Source: Emticicia aquatica
GTDB lineage: Bacteria > Bacteroidota > Bacteroidia > Cytophagales > Spirosomataceae
NCBI RefSeq assembly: GCF_923079645.1
Contig: NZ_CAKLPY010000002.1
Span: 558,001-622,000, forward strand
Direction: 5' to 3'
DNA length: 64,000 nucleotides
Positions 9,386 to 18,953 of the stretch are shown here, one piece after another. The notes below the pieces were generated by a model. The model did no database searches. It was not told the DNA's origin and was given only the letters and a program-made list of their open reading frames with translations. The position numbers and the translations under genes are program-made. Numbering within the stretch: position 1 is the first letter of the stretch; the number at the start of each line of letters is the position of its first letter.

Positions 9386-9788
9386 AGCTGAAAACAAGTT
9401 GATTATCTATTTTTTTTGGTACTATATACTTTCAACAATATAGAAACGTGACTACGGAAAACAATATTGCATTAGCTCACAAAGTTATGAAAAAAAATAA
9501 GTTTTTCCGATAACTATAAAATGATTAAGCAATTATTAAGCCAAAATAAATATCTATCGGTCAATTATTAACCTATTTAGATGGTTTATTACTATTTTAT
9601 TGATTAATGTGACATTTACTTCACTCACCTATTAGATGAGTATCGGGTATGGAGTAGTTTTATGATTAAACGGCATAAATTATGCCAAAATCATGATTTG
9701 ATTACTAATTAATATCCAAAAGTAGATTTTCTTCAAATTCGAAATTAAACAATTTTCATTGCACTTTTATATATTTTAATAAAACTTA
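9386..9788. other. Gap between porP/sprF and gldK
   Basis: No gene is visible. It holds a minus-strand TAACTTTG box (9480-9487) that may serve gldK but lacks a placed TTG, an imperfect hairpin at 9483-9515 (AGTTAT...ATAACT enclosing GAAAAA...TTTTTC), and a perfect GGCATAA-A-TTATGCC palindrome at 9672-9686. The palindrome could be a protein-binding site or a weak terminator of porP; no T run follows it on either strand. Confidence 0.4.
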
Positions 9789-10730
9789 TTAGTAGCGATA
9801 CCTTGGTGTACGTACAATTGATTTTTTTCCAGCTCTTAGTGCCGCTAAAGTGTAACTTAATAATACCTCATGTGAAGTAGCACTTTTTGCGTTTTTGCCC
9901 CCAGTTATTACATCTATTGCATAACCTATTTTCATGTTTCCATTCATTAAATTAGCTCCTAAAAGTCCAGTTACCGCATCTCCACTACGATAGCTTGCTC
10001 CTAACCAATACTTGCTATCATAAGTTGCGGTTGCTCCAGCTTCTGCCGAAATTGTACTCAAATCTGATTTAAGAATAAACATTGGACTCACATCAATTGT
10101 ATATGAAACCCCAATCAGTAAACTTCCTGTTAAATATGCACTTCTTTTAAGTCTATTAGTTGCATCTTTTGTTCCTAGTCCAAAAGTAGGTTGATTGATA
10201 TGGTTCATCGATAAACCAATGGTGTAAGAAGGGTTATTCAAATAGATACCAGCTCCTACATCAATAACCGATTGGGTTACTCTACCTGTTGCTAAAAGAG
10301 GGTCACTTTCATCTCTCGGACGTAAACGGCCATAATCAATGCCTTTTGCAAAATAACCTCCACTTACTCCAATTCCTAGTTGGCTATTTCCTAATGGCAA
10401 TTGATAAGCATAAGATAGCTTAAAATCACGTTGGGTACTTGCTCCAATTTTATCGTTGACGAACGTAATTCCTACCCCACTTTTTATCATTTTTAATGGA
10501 ATATTAGCTGAAATCACTTGTGAAACTGGAGCTCCTCCATCATCAAATGTACTCTGATAGCCTAAATATTGTGTACGATAAATGGCTTGAAAACGTGTTA
10601 CGTTTTCAGAACCTGCCGTAGCTGGATTAACAAATAGCTGATTATAAATATAATGACTAAATTGAGCATCTTGCTGGGCATTTGCTGCGAATGATGCTAC
10701 AAACAAAATTATATAGTAAATTTTTTTCAT
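9789..10730 (-). CDS. PorP/SprF family type IX secretion outer-membrane protein
   Basis: 313 residues with a signal peptide (cleavage after ANA, residue 19). The mature N-terminus QQDAQFSHYIYNQLFVNPATAGS is the family signature, followed by an outer-membrane beta-barrel pattern. In Flavobacterium and Porphyromonas, members of this family act in type IX secretion: SprF with the adhesin SprB, and PorP as partner of PorE and the motor complex. Its position just upstream of gldKLMN fits the PorP role. A terminator after hemD separates it from the genes before it. I leave the symbol open because porP and sprF paralogs cannot be told apart here. Confidence 0.9.
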   Translation of the reverse strand: MKKIYYIILFVASFAANAQQDAQFSHYIYNQLFVNPATAGSENVTRFQAIYRTQYLGYQSTFDDGGAPVSQVISANIPLKMIKSGVGITFVNDKIGASTQRDFKLSYAYQLPLGNSQLGIGVSGGYFAKGIDYGRLRPRDESDPLLATGRVTQSVIDVGAGIYLNNPSYTIGLSMNHINQPTFGLGTKDATNRLKRSAYLTGSLLIGVSYTIDVSPMFILKSDLSTISAEAGATATYDSKYWLGASYRSGDAVTGLLGANLMNGNMKIGYAIDVITGGKNAKSATSHEVLLSYTLAALRAGKKSIVRTPRYRY

Positions 10731-10873
10731 AATGGGCTAAGAATAATCAATAACCAAAAAGGTATAATATAGTGTAAATACTGCACGCAAAACAATATTT
10801 TATTTCGGATAAGTATTCTACTTATTTTCTATTGGCAATTTAAGTAAATATTTGTATTCTAAATACCATAACG

Positions 10874-10908
10874 AAAAAAAATAGGCTAAACTTATGATTT
10901 AGCCTATT
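10874..10908 (-). terminator. Rho-independent terminator of hemD
   Basis: AATAGGCTAAA (10880-10890) pairs with TTTAGCCTATT (10898-10908). On the minus strand a U run follows, encoded by the A run 10874-10880. It separates hemD from porP/sprF. Confidence 0.88.
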
Positions 10909-10920
10909 AACTTATTTTTT

Positions 10921-11706
10921 TTAAATATTGTTTGCTTTTTTGATGTACAACTCTAAAGCTCCTGTCATTGATGGAGCATTTGGCAGTGGGGCTTCAATAT
11001 CTAATATATATCCCGCATCTCTAATGGCTTTTGCAGTAGTTGGCCCAAAAGCGGCTAAACGGGTATTGTTTTGTTTCCAGTCAGGGAAATTATGGTCTAA
11101 AGATGTAATTCCTGATGGGCTATAAAAACAAATAATATCATAAAACACTTCCGTCAAATCTGATAAATCAGACGGAACAGTTTCATACATAACTGCTTCG
11201 CTCAGATGTAAATCATTGCGATTCATTAGATTAGGAATATCGTTGCTACGAATATTTGAACAAGGAAACAGAAACTTTTCATTTTTGTGTTTCAAAATCA
11301 AAGCTTCCAAATCTGCTGCTGTTTTCTGACCAACAAAAATCTTACGTTTTCTAATAACTATGTATTTTTGCAAATAATTAGCTGTTTGTTCCGAAATACA
11401 GAAGTATTTCATGTCAATCGGAATCTCAATTCTCATTTCTTTCGCAATGCGGAAGAAATTATCTACTGCATTACGGCTAGTTAGGATAATGGCCGTATGG
11501 GCCAAAATATCAATTTTTTGGCGGCGAAAATCTCTGTGGTCTAAGCCTTTTATTTCAATAAAAGAACGAAAATCTATTTTGAGATTAAACTTTCTGGCCA
11601 TCTCAAAATATGGAGACTTTTCGTCAGTAGGTCTCGCCTGTGTTACTAAAATGCTCTCAACTTTACGGAGGCGTTCTTGATTTATTTTTTCTGTTACTTC
11701 ACTCAT
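10921..11706 (-). CDS. hemD: Uroporphyrinogen-III synthase
   Basis: 261 residues, cytoplasmic. The enzyme cyclises hydroxymethylbilane with inversion of ring D, feeding haem and siroheme synthesis. The sequence is weakly conserved, as usual, but shows the two-lobed pattern: VESILVTQARP at the start, AIILTSRNAVDNFFR near residue 70, DIICFYSPSGI near 188 and RLAAFGPTTAKAIRDAG near 217. Its pairing with a DUF4271 gene immediately upstream is characteristic of Bacteroidota. A consensus promoter lies 23 bases upstream and a terminator follows, so it can be transcribed on its own. Confidence 0.9.
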   Translation of the reverse strand: MSEVTEKINQERLRKVESILVTQARPTDEKSPYFEMARKFNLKIDFRSFIEIKGLDHRDFRRQKIDILAHTAIILTSRNAVDNFFRIAKEMRIEIPIDMKYFCISEQTANYLQKYIVIRKRKIFVGQKTAADLEALILKHKNEKFLFPCSNIRSNDIPNLMNRNDLHLSEAVMYETVPSDLSDLTEVFYDIICFYSPSGITSLDHNFPDWKQNNTRLAAFGPTTAKAIRDAGYILDIEAPLPNAPSMTGALELYIKKANNI

Positions 11707-11728
11707 CCAAATTGCGGGTTTTCAAGTA

Positions 11729-11759
11729 CAAAATTACTGTTCTGTATTAGTTTCAACAA
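11729..11759 (-). promoter_or_regulatory. Promoter of hemD
   Basis: Minus-strand TTG (11757-11759), 20 bases, then TAATTTTG (11729-11736), a full match to the Bacteroidota consensus. The predicted start near 11722 leaves a leader of about 16 bases. It lies between the DUF4271 gene and hemD. Confidence 0.6.
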
Positions 11760-11794
11760 TAGAATCAACAGAGTCTTTCTGTGAAAATATGTCA

Positions 11795-12973
11795 TTATAT
11801 GGCAAACCTTATACCAAGAATAACGGGCAATAATTCGACAATACAAAGGTACGAAATTAAATAAAGACTTTGTATGGGGATACTTCGAATTATCGTAAAA
11901 TATAAAATGAAAAATCTTATTACATAAAAAACAACAATGGGTGTAAATAAATAAACTTGCCAGTTAAAATCATGTGGAAAATACGACATAAATAACACTA
12001 GCAGTATCAAAACTAAGGTTGTATAAAACAAGATTGATGATTGTATAATCTTGAAATAGTGTAAATCAACAACTTTTTCTAAGTTAAACAATTGTCCTAA
12101 AAGGCTAATTAGAAAATATTTTATCATCAATAACACAAATATAGCCAAGCATATTCTCAAATAATTAGAGAGTAAAACGCCTAGTGTATCTCCTTCTTGC
12201 AATATAGTTCTTCCACCAAATACATACATTCCTTTGCTTTGTAAGAGCATATAAAACAAGCCAATAATCAAACTTAACATAATAATGAACATCATATTCA
12301 TTCGGTTGAGTGGTTTGTTTATTAGGAAAGACTGCTCTCTGACCAATGTATTAAACAAATCTTTAAAGTTGTAATACCGCTGAAAAGCCCTTACGTATGA
12401 ATTCGATAAATATGAAAACATGACTAAAATAAACATCGACACCAATACGATATAATTTCGGTATGGAGCAGGCGTACGTGGCTTCGCAGAAATTCCTGAT
12501 TCGGATAAGACAATTGGTTTTTGATTCAACGAACGTTTATATCCAAGAAGAAGGTTCTTATCATCAATATTATTAGAACCATAAAGTGTTATATAAATAA
12601 TTGGTTGTTCGTAGGCTCGATAAAGGCTATCAACACTTAATACAATCCATTTGCCAACTGGTATTTTTTGGCGGAGCGACCCGTTAATAAACAGGAAGTT
12701 ATCTGCTTTCTTGGCAAATACTAATAAATTATATCCTCTATTACTTTGAATATCGCAAAAAACGGTGTGTGAAGGGTAGCCCAAATGTTGCTCAGTAATA
12801 TAAGGAATATAGGTTTTCATCTTATCATTATATACCTGCCAATCATCGTGATAGTCGTGTACCAAAAAGTATTGATTGTTTGGTCCAACGTTGGTCGCAA
12901 ACAATTTTGACGAAATGAGTAACAAAACTATGTAAAGAATCTTCTTCAAACGCTTTCTTTGATTTTTTTGCAA
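11795..12973 (-). CDS. DUF4271 integral membrane protein
   Basis: 392 residues from TTG at 12973. A more convincing start is the in-frame TTG at 12949, which gives a classical signal peptide (LKKILYIVLLLISSKLFA). The first 160 mature residues are extracytoplasmic. About seven membrane helices follow from residue 175, with RAFQRYYNFKDLF in the connecting region, typical of DUF4271. Its function is unknown. In many Bacteroidota it sits next to hemD and near type IX secretion genes, as here. No ATG start is available. A TAATTTTG box at 12971-12978 overlaps the upstream TTG, which would favour the downstream start if that box is the promoter. Confidence 0.8.
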   Translation of the reverse strand: MQKNQRKRLKKILYIVLLLISSKLFATNVGPNNQYFLVHDYHDDWQVYNDKMKTYIPYITEQHLGYPSHTVFCDIQSNRGYNLLVFAKKADNFLFINGSLRQKIPVGKWIVLSVDSLYRAYEQPIIYITLYGSNNIDDKNLLLGYKRSLNQKPIVLSESGISAKPRTPAPYRNYIVLVSMFILVMFSYLSNSYVRAFQRYYNFKDLFNTLVREQSFLINKPLNRMNMMFIIMLSLIIGLFYMLLQSKGMYVFGGRTILQEGDTLGVLLSNYLRICLAIFVLLMIKYFLISLLGQLFNLEKVVDLHYFKIIQSSILFYTTLVLILLVLFMSYFPHDFNWQVYLFTPIVVFYVIRFFILYFTIIRSIPIQSLYLISYLCIVELLPVILGIRFAI

Positions 12974-12981
12974 AATTAAAC

Positions 12982-13010
12982 AAAAAAGGTCAGATTGTTA
13001 AGTCTGACCT
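12982..13010 (-). terminator. Rho-independent terminator of sucD
   Basis: AGGTCAGA (12987-12994) pairs with TCTGACCT (13003-13010). On the minus strand a U run follows, from the A run 12982-12987. It lies 26 bases after the sucD stop. Confidence 0.88.
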
Positions 13011-13036
13011 TCTGTTTTTATCAATAATCTGATTTC

Positions 13037-13912
13037 TTATGCCTTTCCTAGAGCTTTCAACATTGTTGCACCAATATCAGCAGGTGAAGCTACCACGTGA
13101 ATTCCACATTCGGCCATAATTTTCATTTTAGCTGCAGCAGTATCATCAGCACCACCAATGATTGCTCCTGCATGACCCATACGACGACCTTTCGGTGCAG
13201 TTTGTCCTGCAATAAAACCAACAACTGGTTTAGTACCAAATTCTTTAATCCAATTAGCTGCTTCTGCTTCCATTCCACCACCAATCTCACCAATCATTAC
13301 GATACCTTCTGTTTCTGGGTCATTCATTAAAAGCTCGACAGCCTCTTTTGTTGTAGTACCAATAATTGGGTCGCCACCAATTCCGATAGCCGTTGTTTGT
13401 CCAAGACCTACTTTTGTCAATTGATCAACTGCTTCATAAGTTAACGTACCTGATTTTGAAACCACACCGATTGTGCCTTTTTTGAAGATAAATCCTGGCA
13501 TGATTCCCACTTTACATTCTTCAGCAGTAATAATTCCTGGGCAATTAGGCCCAATCAAAGTAACTTTCTTACCTTGAATATAAGACTTCGCCATTACCAT
13601 ATCCTTGGTTGGAATTCCTTCAGTAATACAAACGATTACTTTAATTCCAGCGTCGGCTGCTTCCATAATTGCATCAGCTGCAAATGCTGGCGGTACGAAA
13701 ATAATTGAGACATCTGCTCCTGTAGTTACTACTGCTTGCTCAACAGTATTGAAAACAGGACGGTCGAGGTGTAATTGACCACCTTTGCCTGGCGTTACTC
13801 CGCCAACGACATTTGTGCCATATTCAATCATTTGACCTGCATGGAATGTACCTTCCGAGCCAGTGAAACCTTGTACGATTACTTTGGAGTTTTTATTTAC
13901 AAGAACGCTCAT
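13037..13912 (-). CDS. sucD: Succinyl-CoA synthetase alpha subunit (succinate--CoA ligase)
   Basis: 291 residues from ATG at 13912. The open frame runs 40 codons further up, but [21 protein letters not shown] is the family N-terminus. SucD forms the alpha subunit of the TCA-cycle enzyme that turns succinyl-CoA to succinate with ATP or GTP formation. The CoA-binding Rossmann domain opens the protein ([15 protein letters not shown]). The phosphohistidine is His247 in [12 protein letters not shown]. The beta subunit gene sucC is not adjacent, unlike in many Proteobacteria, which is normal in Bacteroidota. A terminator follows. Confidence 0.96.
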   Translation of the reverse strand: MSVLVNKNSKVIVQGFTGSEGTFHAGQMIEYGTNVVGGVTPGKGGQLHLDRPVFNTVEQAVVTTGADVSIIFVPPAFAADAIMEAADAGIKVIVCITEGIPTKDMVMAKSYIQGKKVTLIGPNCPGIITAEECKVGIMPGFIFKKGTIGVVSKSGTLTYEAVDQLTKVGLGQTTAIGIGGDPIIGTTTKEAVELLMNDPETEGIVMIGEIGGGMEAEAANWIKEFGTKPVVGFIAGQTAPKGRRMGHAGAIIGGADDTAAAKMKIMAECGIHVVASPADIGATMLKALGKA

Positions 13913-14338
13913 TATTTCGTGTATTTTGAATTTTATGTAAAAGTAGTCTGAAATGAGAAAAGTACAAAAAAAAGTTATTATTTGTAAGCAATTAGCCAAC
14001 GATTTTCCGTATAAATACTTAATAATCAACACTTTGCAATAAAAAATATTTTTGCTAAAATTTTATAGTTCTTTGAAAACTTTAAATGTTTTTTTTGACG
14101 AATGTTAAAAAGGTCTCATTAAACAACAATAACTTCTTTATTTATAAAAAATTTATGTCTAAAAAACCTTTTTTCATCAATTTACAATTATTACATACAA
14201 ACATAATTGCTCAATTGTTCTGCTCTTAATAAAAAAGTTGCCTCTTTTTCTTAGTCAACATTTAAGTTCTCTGTACTAAAATCATCATTCTAATATATAT
14301 AATAAAAAGCCTTCTCAAATTCTCGTTTTTGTATCCGT

Positions 14339-14354
14339 TTAATAACGTGCCAAA
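14339..14354 (+). repeat. Direct repeat copy 1 (TTAATARCGTGCCAAA)
   Basis: TTAATAACGTGCCAAA, repeated with a single mismatch 84 bases downstream at 14423-14438. Spacing of eight helical turns would place two bound proteins on the same face of the DNA. A regulator-binding site is possible but unproven. Confidence 0.45.
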
Positions 14355-14422
14355 AAATATGGTTTATAAAAAAACATATTAAATAAAATAAAAAAACTGT
14401 ATTTATGGCTATTTTTTGCTGA

Positions 14423-14438
14423 TTAATAGCGTGCCAAA
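14423..14438 (+). repeat. Direct repeat copy 2 (TTAATARCGTGCCAAA)
   Basis: TTAATAGCGTGCCAAA, second copy of the repeat at 14339; 15 of 16 bases agree. It lies 212 bases before the first LruC gene. Confidence 0.45.
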
Positions 14439-14649
14439 CTTTATTTTTTTAAATATTTTTTTCTTCGAGCACATTTACCCATTAAAAATGTGTTCGTTAA
14501 CGCAAAATTATTACCAAAAAAACCTGATAAATACCCAAATATCGAAATCTATACTTTCCAAGAATATAACATGAATATGTGGTTTAATAATTGCTAGATA
14601 TTAATAAATCAAACTCAATACACGATAACATAAAAAACTAATAATTCGG

Positions 14650-16683
14650 ATGAAAACAAGGAACTATAGTCCATTAATTTACACACTTGTATTAGTCTTA
14701 GGACTAACAAGTTGCTTTAACAAAATAGAAGAGGATAACCTCATTGGCGGGGGCACAACTGCGGCAAAGACAAAGATGGAACAAATGAATATTCCAGCTA
14801 ATTTTAATTTCAGTACAACTGGAGACGTAAAATTTGACATTGGAACATTTGATAACACGGATAAACCTATTAAAGGTGTAACTGTTTCTGTTTACAGTTA
14901 TCCTGAAGACCAATTATTGTTGAAAGGTATAACTTCACAAGCTGGTTTAATTCAAATTAGCCAAAGTATTCCAACTTATGTAAAAAAAGTAGCTATTCGA
15001 CCAGATTTTATTGGTTTACCTAGCGAATTCATCGTTGATGTCACTAATAATACAATTAAGGCTACATTTGGTGGAAAAAATCAAACGACTCCAAGTAAAG
15101 TAAGAGAAATTGAAGGTAACGCAAGTAATTTGAGAGAAATTGATGGTGTAAGTGGAAAATATCCAACTGTTAAAACTCTTGGAACATGGTCAAAAACTGG
15201 GGTTCCAACTTATCTTGAGACTACAAGAGACCCCATTAGTGCAGATTTCTTATCAAATATTGATGCAAGTGTACCAGAACGGCAGTCTGTCATAGTAGCA
15301 AATCCTGATTATTTGAATAGTTCTAACGCAAATACATTAAAGATTACTGAGCTAGCAGATGTTTGGATTACGTTTGTTCACGAAGGTGCAGGTTGGACAA
15401 ATTCACTTGCTTTTTATACTTTTGATTTGAGTAAACCTCCAACCAAAATGGCTGATATTTCTTTTGTTACAATGATTTTTCCGAATGTTTCATACAGTGG
15501 AAGCGGTGGCGGATTATCTTCTGGTGATAAAGTTAAAATTGGAAGATTCCCAGCTAATACTGGTATTGGCTTTGTATTATTTGCTAATGGATTTAATACT
15601 TCAAAAGGAGAGATTGGCGATGGAAATTATGCTCATTTTAGCCATGATATTTTAAATGCAGAATCGAAGTCTGACCAACGTCGTCACTTAATTGTTTTAA
15701 ATGACCCAACGACTAAACGTTTACTTTTAGCTTTTGAAGACGTTAGAAGAGATGATTCAAGTTGTGACCAAGACTTTAACGATGCGATATTCTTTGCTAC
15801 CTCAAATCCAGTTAAAGCCATTAGCTTAGACAATATTCCTACTATTGATAGTAAAAAAGATACTGATGGTGATGGCGTAGGTGATACTCGTGACGAATAT
15901 CCTAACGACCCTAACAAAGCAATCAATAATTACACACCTGCAAAAGGAGCTTACAGCTCACTCGCTTTTGAAGATTTATGGCCATCAAAAGGAGACTATG
16001 ATATGAATGATATGGTTGTAAACTATCAGTTCCAAGAGGTTTATAATGCCAATAATGAAGTAACTGAGTTGAATGTAAAAGTTTATGTTAAAGCAATTTT
16101 AGCAAAAATCTTAAGTGGTTGGGGTTTTCAAATGCCAATTACTTCAGCTTCAGTGAAGAGTGTTTCAGGGCATTCGCTTCTTTACAAAGTAATTAGTAAT
16201 TCGGCAAATGGTACAGAATCTGGCCAAGAATTAGCAACAATTATTGCTTTCGATAATGCCAATGACCAAATTAAAGCAGGAAAGGCAGATACTGTGAGTT
16301 TGAAAATTACGTTTAGTGCTCCAGTTAAAAAGTCAGCTCTAGGAACAGCTCCTTTCAATCCGTTTATTTTCCAAAAAGATGCCAGAGGAAGCGAAGTGCA
16401 TTTAATGAATATGGCACCAACACAAAAAGTAAATAAATCACTTTTAGGTACATTAAATGACCGTTCTAGCTCTGGGACAAGTATTTATTATAAAAGTGAT
16501 GCAAAATTACCCTGGGCATTAAATATCCCTGAAAATTTCAACTATCCTTTAGAAGGAAAAGAAGTACTTGATGGCTATCTTTTCTTCAAAACTTGGGTTG
16601 AGAGTGGTGGTTCTAATAATGCTGACTGGTATGTTAATAAACCAGGTTATAGAGATGCAACAAAATTGTCAAATATTAAATAA
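14650..16683 (+). CDS. LruC-domain lipoprotein, copy 1
   Basis: 677 residues. The lipoprotein signal ends at TSC (lipid Cys22). After a short Gly/Thr linker comes an Ig-like or carboxypeptidase-regulatory-like domain (about residues 50-140). A DUF4114-type domain follows around 240-390 (SHDILNAES, LLLAFEDVRRDDSSCDQDFNDAIF). A thrombospondin-type Asp-rich calcium motif (DTDGDGVGDTRDEYPND, about 408-424) leads into the LruC/DUF4842 domain (SSLAFEDLWPSKGDYDMND) that fills the C-terminus. It is probably surface- or outer-membrane-anchored and calcium-stabilised; the role is unknown. No type IX C-terminal sorting domain is present. Its neighbour is a tandem duplicate, and a terminator separates the two. 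Confidence 0.88.
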   Translation: MKTRNYSPLIYTLVLVLGLTSCFNKIEEDNLIGGGTTAAKTKMEQMNIPANFNFSTTGDVKFDIGTFDNTDKPIKGVTVSVYSYPEDQLLLKGITSQAGLIQISQSIPTYVKKVAIRPDFIGLPSEFIVDVTNNTIKATFGGKNQTTPSKVREIEGNASNLREIDGVSGKYPTVKTLGTWSKTGVPTYLETTRDPISADFLSNIDASVPERQSVIVANPDYLNSSNANTLKITELADVWITFVHEGAGWTNSLAFYTFDLSKPPTKMADISFVTMIFPNVSYSGSGGGLSSGDKVKIGRFPANTGIGFVLFANGFNTSKGEIGDGNYAHFSHDILNAESKSDQRRHLIVLNDPTTKRLLLAFEDVRRDDSSCDQDFNDAIFFATSNPVKAISLDNIPTIDSKKDTDGDGVGDTRDEYPNDPNKAINNYTPAKGAYSSLAFEDLWPSKGDYDMNDMVVNYQFQEVYNANNEVTELNVKVYVKAILAKILSGWGFQMPITSASVKSVSGHSLLYKVISNSANGTESGQELATIIAFDNANDQIKAGKADTVSLKITFSAPVKKSALGTAPFNPFIFQKDARGSEVHLMNMAPTQKVNKSLLGTLNDRSSSGTSIYYKSDAKLPWALNIPENFNYPLEGKEVLDGYLFFKTWVESGGSNNADWYVNKPGYRDATKLSNIK

Positions 16684-16706
16684 AATAAATTCTTAAACAT
16701 ATTTTT

Positions 16707-16745
16707 AAAAGCTCTCTGTGAAAACTTCACGAGAGCTTTTTACTT
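16707..16745 (+). terminator. Rho-independent terminator between the two LruC genes
   Basis: AAAAGCTCTC (16707-16716) pairs with GAGAGCTTTT (16731-16740), with an inner GTGAA/TTCAC stem, and T-rich sequence follows. It implies that the second copy has its own promoter. Confidence 0.88.
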
Positions 16746-16891
16746 TTAGCACTACATCCTTTTTAAACTTTTAAATATTATACAAACAAAGAACCCTACG
16801 TTTTATCCTTAGCTAATTTAAACGGAAAATGGTTTGATTTTTGCTGTGTAAAATTTCATAAATCTTACATGCATTAAAACTAATAATTCCG

Positions 16892-18934
16892 ATGAAAACA
16901 AGATTCTATTATAAAATCTGTTATATGGCTACGCTTGTATTTGTGATGACAAGCTGTTTCAATAAAATTGATGATAATATCATTATAAACGGCACAACAG
17001 CAACAAAGACAAAAATGGAAGAAATGAATGTGCCTGCCAATTTTAATTTCAGTACAACTGGAGAAATTAAATTTGACATTGGCACTTTTGATAATACCAA
17101 TAAACCGATTAAAGGTGTTGTCGTTGCTGTTTATAGTTATCCCGAAGATAAATTATTGCTTAAAGGAATAACCTCAACAAATGGATTAATACAACTAAAT
17201 CAGAATATTCCAACCTATGTAAAAAAAGTTGCGATTCGGCCAGACTTTATTGGCTTACCTAGTGAATTTATTGTTAACGTTAATAATAATATCATAAAAG
17301 CTACATTTGGAGGAAAGAATCAAACAATACCAAGTGAGTTGCGAGAGAATAACCAAGAAAAAAAACTAAACAAACGAAGTTTTAGAAGCCCGAATGAAAC
17401 TGATGAAGATGATTTTTCAATAACTACTTTAGGAAAATGGTCAAAAACGGGTGTTCCAACTTATCTTGAAAATACAAGAGATGATATTTCTTCTGCGTCA
17501 TTGATAAACATTAATGCCAATTTGCCAGAGCATAAAAATGTTAAAATTTTAAACCCAAACTTCATGAACTCTTCCAATAAGAACACTTTAGCTATCACTG
17601 AAGAAGCTGATGTTTGGATTACTTTTGTTCATGAAGGCACCAACTGGACGAATTCACTGGGTTTTTATACTTTTGATTTAAACAAACATCCAACCAAAAA
17701 ATCAGAAATTTCGACTGTTAAAATTATTTTCCCAAACGTTTCATATAATGGAAGCGGTGGTGGATTAACCTCAGGTGATAAAGTAAAAATAGGTAGATTT
17801 AAAGCTGGGACTGGTATTGGATTTGTTTTATTTGCGGGTGGGTTTAACACCTCTAAAGGTGAAGTAGAAAAGGGCGAATATATCCATTATAGCCATGATA
17901 TTTTAAATATTGAATCGACTGGCAGTTTACGCCGTCATCTGATTGCTTTAAACGAATCAGCTACCAATCGGCTCTTACTATGTTTTGAAGATAGAAATAG
18001 ACAAGAAGATGAAACAGACAATGATTTTAATGATGCTATTTTCTTTGCAACATCAAATCCTGTAAAATCAATCAGTAAAGATGACATTCCAAATATTATA
18101 ACAAAAATTGATAATGATAACGATGGAGTTGCTGATACTGACGATGAATATCCTAACGATGCAAATAAGGTTGTCAGTAACTATATTCCAGCAAAAAACG
18201 CTTATAGCTCATTAGCATTTGAAGACTTGTGGCCATCAAAAGGTGACTATGATATGAATGATTTAGTAGTCAATTATCAATTTCAAGAAGTATTTAATGC
18301 CAATAATGAAATCGTTGAATTAAACGCAAAAGTATATGTAAAAGTAATTTTAGCAAAGATATTAAATGGCTGGGGTTTTCAAATGCCAATCGCTCCCTCT
18401 TTGGTTAAAAGTGTTTCAGGGCAATCGCTGCTTTATAAAGTAATCACTAATTCGAGTAATGGAACAGAGTCGGGTCAGGATTATGCCACAATCATCGCAT
18501 TTGATAATGCTATTGACCAAATTAAAAGTGAAAAATCTGATACATTAAATATAAAAATCACTTTTAACTCTCCGATTAAAAAGTCAGTTTTAGGAACGCC
18601 TCCTTACAATCCATTTATTTTTCAAAAAAATGCTAGAGGGAATGAAGTTCACCTGATGAACATGTCACCAACACAGAAAATAAATAAGACTCTTTTGGGT
18701 TCATTGAATGACCGTTCTAATTCGGGTGCAAATACTTTTTATAAAAGTGATGCCAAATTGCCTTGGGGATTAAACATCCCCGAAAACTTCACTTATCCAT
18801 TAGAAGGCAAAGAAATACTCGAAGGCTATCTTTTCTTTAAAAATTGGGTACAAAGCGGAGGCTCCTCAAACTCGGATTGGTATATAAACAAACCTGGATA
18901 TAGAAATGCCACAAAGCTATCGAAACTAAAATGA
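16892..18934 (+). CDS. LruC-domain lipoprotein, copy 2
   Basis: 680 residues, with the same architecture as the gene before it throughout: lipid Cys22 in TSCFNK, N-terminal Ig-like domain, DUF4114-type middle (FEDRNRQEDETDNDFNDAIFF), Asp-rich calcium motif (DNDNDGVADTDDEYPND), and the LruC/DUF4842 C-terminus. Long stretches are identical between the copies. The main differences are a variable, charged linker around residues 150-175 and the region near 200-215. This is a tandem duplication with later divergence. The bases directly before the ATG match copy 1, so translation signals were duplicated as well. Function unknown. Confidence 0.88.
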   Translation: MKTRFYYKICYMATLVFVMTSCFNKIDDNIIINGTTATKTKMEEMNVPANFNFSTTGEIKFDIGTFDNTNKPIKGVVVAVYSYPEDKLLLKGITSTNGLIQLNQNIPTYVKKVAIRPDFIGLPSEFIVNVNNNIIKATFGGKNQTIPSELRENNQEKKLNKRSFRSPNETDEDDFSITTLGKWSKTGVPTYLENTRDDISSASLININANLPEHKNVKILNPNFMNSSNKNTLAITEEADVWITFVHEGTNWTNSLGFYTFDLNKHPTKKSEISTVKIIFPNVSYNGSGGGLTSGDKVKIGRFKAGTGIGFVLFAGGFNTSKGEVEKGEYIHYSHDILNIESTGSLRRHLIALNESATNRLLLCFEDRNRQEDETDNDFNDAIFFATSNPVKSISKDDIPNIITKIDNDNDGVADTDDEYPNDANKVVSNYIPAKNAYSSLAFEDLWPSKGDYDMNDLVVNYQFQEVFNANNEIVELNAKVYVKVILAKILNGWGFQMPIAPSLVKSVSGQSLLYKVITNSSNGTESGQDYATIIAFDNAIDQIKSEKSDTLNIKITFNSPIKKSVLGTPPYNPFIFQKNARGNEVHLMNMSPTQKINKTLLGSLNDRSNSGANTFYKSDAKLPWGLNIPENFTYPLEGKEILEGYLFFKNWVQSGGSSNSDWYINKPGYRNATKLSKLK

Positions 18935-18953
18935 CAATAGTTTGCCTTAAAAC

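Larger units (their letters stand above)
13913..14649. other. Long gene-free leader before the LruC lipoprotein pair
   Basis: 737 very AT-rich bases between the divergent sucD and the first LruC gene. No convincing open frame is present. It contains two near-identical direct repeats (14339-14354 and 14423-14438) and a hairpin at 14467-14495 (GAGCACATTT with AAATGTGTTC). The last 20 bases before the start codon match the sequence before the second LruC gene. A long transcribed leader or a multi-site regulatory region is likely. No consensus promoter with both boxes was found. Confidence 0.5.

Noticed and set aside
14650-18934. LruC proteins as type IX secretion cargo
   Set aside because: Both begin with lipoprotein signals and lack a C-terminal sorting domain, so the nearby gld genes do not imply cargo.
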